DNA of 18,671 nucleotides, from the NCBI GenBank assembly GCA_031404155.1, contig JANNGZ010000204.1, positions 1-18,671 on the forward strand, read 5' to 3'. Shown piece by piece: positions 15,300 to 18,671 of this stretch (the stretch's first letter is position 1; each line of letters starts with the position of its first letter). The notes beneath the pieces were generated by a model. The model made no database searches and was not told the DNA's origin. It saw only the letters and a program-made list of their open reading frames with translations. Origin of the DNA: JANNGZ01 sp031404155 (GTDB taxonomy: Bacteria; Pseudomonadota; Gammaproteobacteria; Burkholderiales; Burkholderiaceae_C). Both the position numbers and the translations under genes were made by a program.

Positions 15300-18200
15300 G
15301 GTCCGGAGGCTTGCCCGCTTGCGCGCCGCAGCAGCCACGCGGGCTGTCGAGTGTGTCCCCGAGCCTGTCGCCGAAGCTTTTGGCGGGCGTCTCGCGCTGG
15401 CTCGCGGCGGCGCTGCTCGCGCTCGGCCTGGCAAGCCCGGCGCAGGCGGTCTACATCCAGCGCTACTCGGCCAACGCCAACGGCGCGATCACCTTCACCG
15501 GCAACACGCTGGGGCTGGACAGCAGCGCGACGATCACCGCGCCGGGCACACGCGGCAGCCAGGGCGCGTTCATCAACTCGAACAACGCGGCGGCCTTTGG
15601 CACCTACCCGGCCAACACGGTGGGTGCCGCCGCGGCCAGCTCGACGCTGTGGCAGCAAAACGCATCGCAGGCAGTGCTGACGATTCCGCCTGGCAGCACC
15701 GTGCTGTATGCCGAGCTGATCTGGGGCGGCGCATGGTCCTATGGCGGCGCCACGCTCAGCCCGGCGCAACTCGACATGCCGGTCACCTTCACCACCCCCA
15801 GCGGCAGCGTCGCGGTGACACCGGCCAGCGCGTCGGCGCAGACCAGCGGCGCCGGCAGCGGCGGCACCTGCACCACCGCGCCATGTCGCTACATGCGCTC
15901 GCAAAACGTCACCGCGCTGGTGCAATTCGGCAGCTCCGGCACCTACACCGTCGGCGGCGTGCCGGCGGCGTACGGCACCGATGCCAATGCCCACGCTTCG
16001 GGATGGACGCTCGCGGTGGTCTACGGCAATTCGAGCTTGCCGGCGCGCAACCTGACGGTGTTTACCGGCCTGGAAGCCGGTGGCAACGCGGCGGCGGCGG
16101 TATCTGGCTTTTGCACGCCAGCCACCGGGGTGCCCCAGGGCCGGCTGCTGGTGAGTACGATGGAGGGCGACTCGGCCATCGCCGGCGACCAGATGCGCTT
16201 CGGCCCGACCACCGCGGCGCTGGCCGCGCTGTCCGGGCCGAACAATCTCGTGGGCAACTTTTTCGCCTCGCAGATCAACGGCAACACCGGCGCCCTGGAC
16301 ACCACCGGCACGCACGGCACGCGCAACCACCCGCCGGGCAGCAGCACCAGCGGCGGGCGCCAGGGATGGGACATCACCAACGTGGACGTGGCGGTGGGCC
16401 TGGTGGCCAACCAGACGAGCGCCTTCGCGCAGGGCACCACCACCGGCGACCAGTACCAGATCAATGCCTTGGCGCTGCAGATCGACCTCGGCGCGCCACG
16501 TTTCCCGAACACCACCAAGTCGGTCGACAAGGCCACCACCTTTGTCGGCGACGTTGTGACCTACACGGTCCTGGTGAACAACCAGGCCACCGGCAACGCC
16601 AACGCCAACAACGTGTTCTTCACCGACACACCGCCGCCGGGCATGGCCTTGCGCGCCGGCACGGTCACCGTCAACGGCACGCCGCAGCCTGCATTCAACC
16701 CGGTGACCGGGTTCAGCCTCGGCACCGTTCCCGCCGGCGCCACGGTCACGGTGACATTCCAGGCCGATGTGCTGAGCCTGCCGGCGTCGCCCGCGCCGGC
16801 ACGCTTCGACAACTCGGCGCGCTGGACCTACGACTACATCCCCTGCGCCGGCCAACCCGCGCAGAGTGCCACCCTGGTGACCAACGTGGTAAGCACGGTT
16901 GCCGCGCGACTGGTGCCGACCAAGACCGTTTCGCCCACCGGTGCGGTGGCCGCAGGCCAGACGCTGACCTACACGATCACGGTGCCGAACACCGGCCTGG
17001 CCAACACCGCCTCCACCTGGCTCACCGACGCCATTCCCGCCGGCACCGGCTACGTCGCCGGCACCACCCTGCTCAATGGCGTTGCGGCTATCGACTCGCC
17101 ACCGCTGACCATGCCCTTCGCCTCGGGTGCGGCGATCAACAGCCCGGGCCAGCCCGCGGGCCAGGTCAACGCCGGCGCGGCCGCGACGGTCCAGTTCCAG
17201 GTGACGGTCAACCCGAGCCCGCCGGCGACCATCACCAACACCGCGAGCATCGACCCCGACGGCGCAGGCCCGGCACCGCCGATCGTGGTGCAGGCGGTGA
17301 ATTCAGCGCTGAACGCTCCAGGTGTGGCCAAGGCCTTCGCGCCAGCCACGATCTCCGCCGGCTCGCTGTCCACGCTGACGGTCACCTTGAGCAACAGCAA
17401 CGCCAGCGCGCTGACCGGTGCGGGCTTCACCGACACCTTGCCCGCCGGCCTGCTCGTTGCCAACCCGGCCAACCTGAGCAACAGCTGCGGCGGCAGCGCA
17501 AGCGCCACGCCGGGCGGCACCACGGTTTCGCTTTCGGGCGCCACGATTCCCGGGTCGGGTTCGTGCACGGTGTCGGCGCAGGTGACCGTGGCCAGCAACG
17601 GCACCTACACCAACACGATTCCCGTGGGCGCCGTGAGCACCGCCGGGGCCGGCTCCAACACCGTGGCCGCCAACGCGTCCCTGACCGTGACGCCGGCGCC
17701 GGCGGTGACCAAGGCTTTTTCTCCCGCAACGGTGTTGCCCAACCAGACCTCGACGCTGACGATCTCCCTGCTCAACCCGACCGCGACCCCGATGACCGCG
17801 GCGGCGCTGACCGACACCTTTCCCGCCGGTGTGGTGGTGGCACCGGTGCCGGCTGCCACCAACTCCTGTGGCGGCACCTTCGCGCCGTTGGCGGGCGCGG
17901 TTTCGGTGGCCTTGAGCGGCGCAACGATCCCTCCCAACAACGTGTGCAGCCTGACCGTCGACGTGCGCGCGGCGGCCGGCGGCAGCTATATCAACACGAT
18001 TGCGGCCGGCGGCCTGAGCACAAGCGCAGGGGCGAACACCGCGCCCGCGAGCGCCACGCTGAACGTGGTGACGCCGCAGGTGAGCAAAAACTTCGCCCCC
18101 GACCCGGTGAGCCTGAATGTGAACTCCACGCTCACCATCACGCTGGTCAATACGGCGCCGGTGGCGATCACCGGCGCGGCCTTCACCGACAGCTATCCCG

Positions 18201-18671
18201 CACTGCTGGTCAACGCGCCGACCCCTGGCGCGGCCACCACCTGCGGCGGCAGCGTGACCGCGGCGGCGGGTGGCGCCAGCGTGGCGCTCTCGGGCGGCAC
18301 GATTCCCGCGCTCGGCAGTTGCACCGTGACGGTCAGCGTGCGCTCGGGAACCGGGGGGCAGTACACCAACACCATCGCTGCCGGCGGCGTGACCAGCGCC
18401 AACGGCGGCGCGAACAGCGTGGCGGCCACTGCAACGCTTTCAGTGGGCCAGCCCGGAGTGGCCAAGGCCTTTGCGCCCAGCGCCTTCGTGGCCGGTGGCA
18501 CCAGCGTGCTGACGATCACCTTGAGCAACCCGAACGCGACGGCGGCGACGATCAACGCCTCACCCACCTTGGACCTGCTGCCGGCGGGCATGACCATCGC
18601 CGACCCGCCCGCACCGAGCACCACCTGCGGCACCACCGTCAGCGCGCCGAACGGCGGCAACACCATCGGCA
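15296..18671 (+). CDS. Giant exported DUF11/DUF7933-like repeat protein, 3'-partial
   Basis: At least 1125 residues; the frame is open to the right edge. The ATG at 15296 overlaps the preceding TGA, with CGGAG at 15284-15288 and a 7-base spacer. A long signal peptide ends at about residue 51 (LALGLASPAQA). An N-terminal beta-rich domain (about 52-400) has STVLYAELIWGG, a nearby Cys pair (TCTTAPC) and SGWTLAVVYGNSSLPARNL, a pattern seen in surface proteins that carry DUF11 modules; I cannot assign it a firm name. DUF11-like modules start near 406 (KSVDKATTFVGDVVTYTVLV) and 539 (TKTVSPTGAVAAGQTLTYTI). From 676 onward are four tandem repeats of about 126 residues, the last cut by the window edge, resembling the DUF7933 type. 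It is probably a secreted or surface fibre; its C-terminal anchor, if any, lies outside the window. Confidence 0.85.
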   Translation, partial: MRSGGLPACAPQQPRGLSSVSPSLSPKLLAGVSRWLAAALLALGLASPAQAVYIQRYSANANGAITFTGNTLGLDSSATITAPGTRGSQGAFINSNNAAAFGTYPANTVGAAAASSTLWQQNASQAVLTIPPGSTVLYAELIWGGAWSYGGATLSPAQLDMPVTFTTPSGSVAVTPASASAQTSGAGSGGTCTTAPCRYMRSQNVTALVQFGSSGTYTVGGVPAAYGTDANAHASGWTLAVVYGNSSLPARNLTVFTGLEAGGNAAAAVSGFCTPATGVPQGRLLVSTMEGDSAIAGDQMRFGPTTAALAALSGPNNLVGNFFASQINGNTGALDTTGTHGTRNHPPGSSTSGGRQGWDITNVDVAVGLVANQTSAFAQGTTTGDQYQINALALQIDLGAPRFPNTTKSVDKATTFVGDVVTYTVLVNNQATGNANANNVFFTDTPPPGMALRAGTVTVNGTPQPAFNPVTGFSLGTVPAGATVTVTFQADVLSLPASPAPARFDNSARWTYDYIPCAGQPAQSATLVTNVVSTVAARLVPTKTVSPTGAVAAGQTLTYTITVPNTGLANTASTWLTDAIPAGTGYVAGTTLLNGVAAIDSPPLTMPFASGAAINSPGQPAGQVNAGAAATVQFQVTVNPSPPATITNTASIDPDGAGPAPPIVVQAVNSALNAPGVAKAFAPATISAGSLSTLTVTLSNSNASALTGAGFTDTLPAGLLVANPANLSNSCGGSASATPGGTTVSLSGATIPGSGSCTVSAQVTVASNGTYTNTIPVGAVSTAGAGSNTVAANASLTVTPAPAVTKAFSPATVLPNQTSTLTISLLNPTATPMTAAALTDTFPAGVVVAPVPAATNSCGGTFAPLAGAVSVALSGATIPPNNVCSLTVDVRAAAGGSYINTIAAGGLSTSAGANTAPASATLNVVTPQVSKNFAPDPVSLNVNSTLTITLVNTAPVAITGAAFTDSYPALLVNAPTPGAATTCGGSVTAAAGGASVALSGGTIPALGSCTVTVSVRSGTGGQYTNTIAAGGVTSANGGANSVAATATLSVGQPGVAKAFAPSAFVAGGTSVLTITLSNPNATAATINASPTLDLLPAGMTIADPPAPSTTCGTTVSAPNGGNTIG
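17321..18671 (+). repeat. Four tandem ~126-residue repeats (DUF7933-like)
   Basis: Units start at 17321, 17702, 18077 and 18455, spaced 127, 125 and 126 codons. Each opens with a V-x-K-x-F-x-P pattern (GVAKAFAP, AVTKAFSP, QVSKNFAP, GVAKAFAP) and contains an LTxTL or LTITL strand followed by Asn. The three complete units share a Cys-Gly-Gly, exactly 25 residues, then a second Cys, and a Y-x-NTI near the end. The fourth unit runs off the edge after its first cysteine. Confidence 0.85.

Noticed and set aside
17321..18671. Tandem periodicity as a CRISPR or DNA-level satellite array
   Set aside because: The period of about 378 bases is a whole number of codons, is conserved as protein and has diverged at DNA level. 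It is a protein domain repeat.

Overview
This is a GC-rich window from what looks like a betaproteobacterium, probably of the order Burkholderiales. I infer this from codon use, the very high GC of the right-hand part, and the style of the envelope proteins; no rRNA or marker gene is present to confirm it. It falls into three regions.

Region 1 (1-2272) is a tightly packed + strand cluster of three genes with visibly lower GC and more mixed third codon positions than the rest. They are a TIGR04255-family protein (5' end outside the window), a helix-turn-helix protein, and an unassigned protein with a Ser-His-Asp-Cys-Asp motif. Region 2 (about 2273-3057) is a junction. It holds the start of a possible broken fourth gene, a convergent C-terminal fragment of a tyrosine recombinase (integrase), and roughly 300 bases with no gene. 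Together, regions 1 and 2 look like the edge of an old integrated island. The three genes are a candidate accessory module, possibly defence-related, but that role is inference only.

Region 3 (3058 to the right edge) is one co-directional block of six envelope genes. In order they are: a small secreted single-domain protein; a 904-residue secreted protein of DUF11-like (TIGR01451-type) modules; a 2146-residue protein joining the same N-terminal module to SdrD_B-like domains, an Ig-like middle and a long predicted C-terminal outer-membrane beta-barrel; a periplasmic OmpA-like protein; an OmpA-like lipoprotein; and a second giant exported repeat protein that runs off the right edge. Two junctions are 4-base overlaps (GTGA and ATGA). 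The first two gaps contain GC-rich hairpins with no T-tract.

My reading is that region 3 encodes a surface-display assembly. The barrel protein would sit in the outer membrane with its repeat-rich part exposed, the two OmpA-like proteins would tie the assembly to peptidoglycan, and the DUF11-like proteins would be secreted partners or fibres. Supporting signs are two paralogous pairs inside the block, Ca-loop-like DxNxDG motifs spread along the stalks, and a C-x25-C pair kept exactly in three tandem repeats of about 126 residues. No tRNA, rRNA, CRISPR array or intact insertion sequence was seen.
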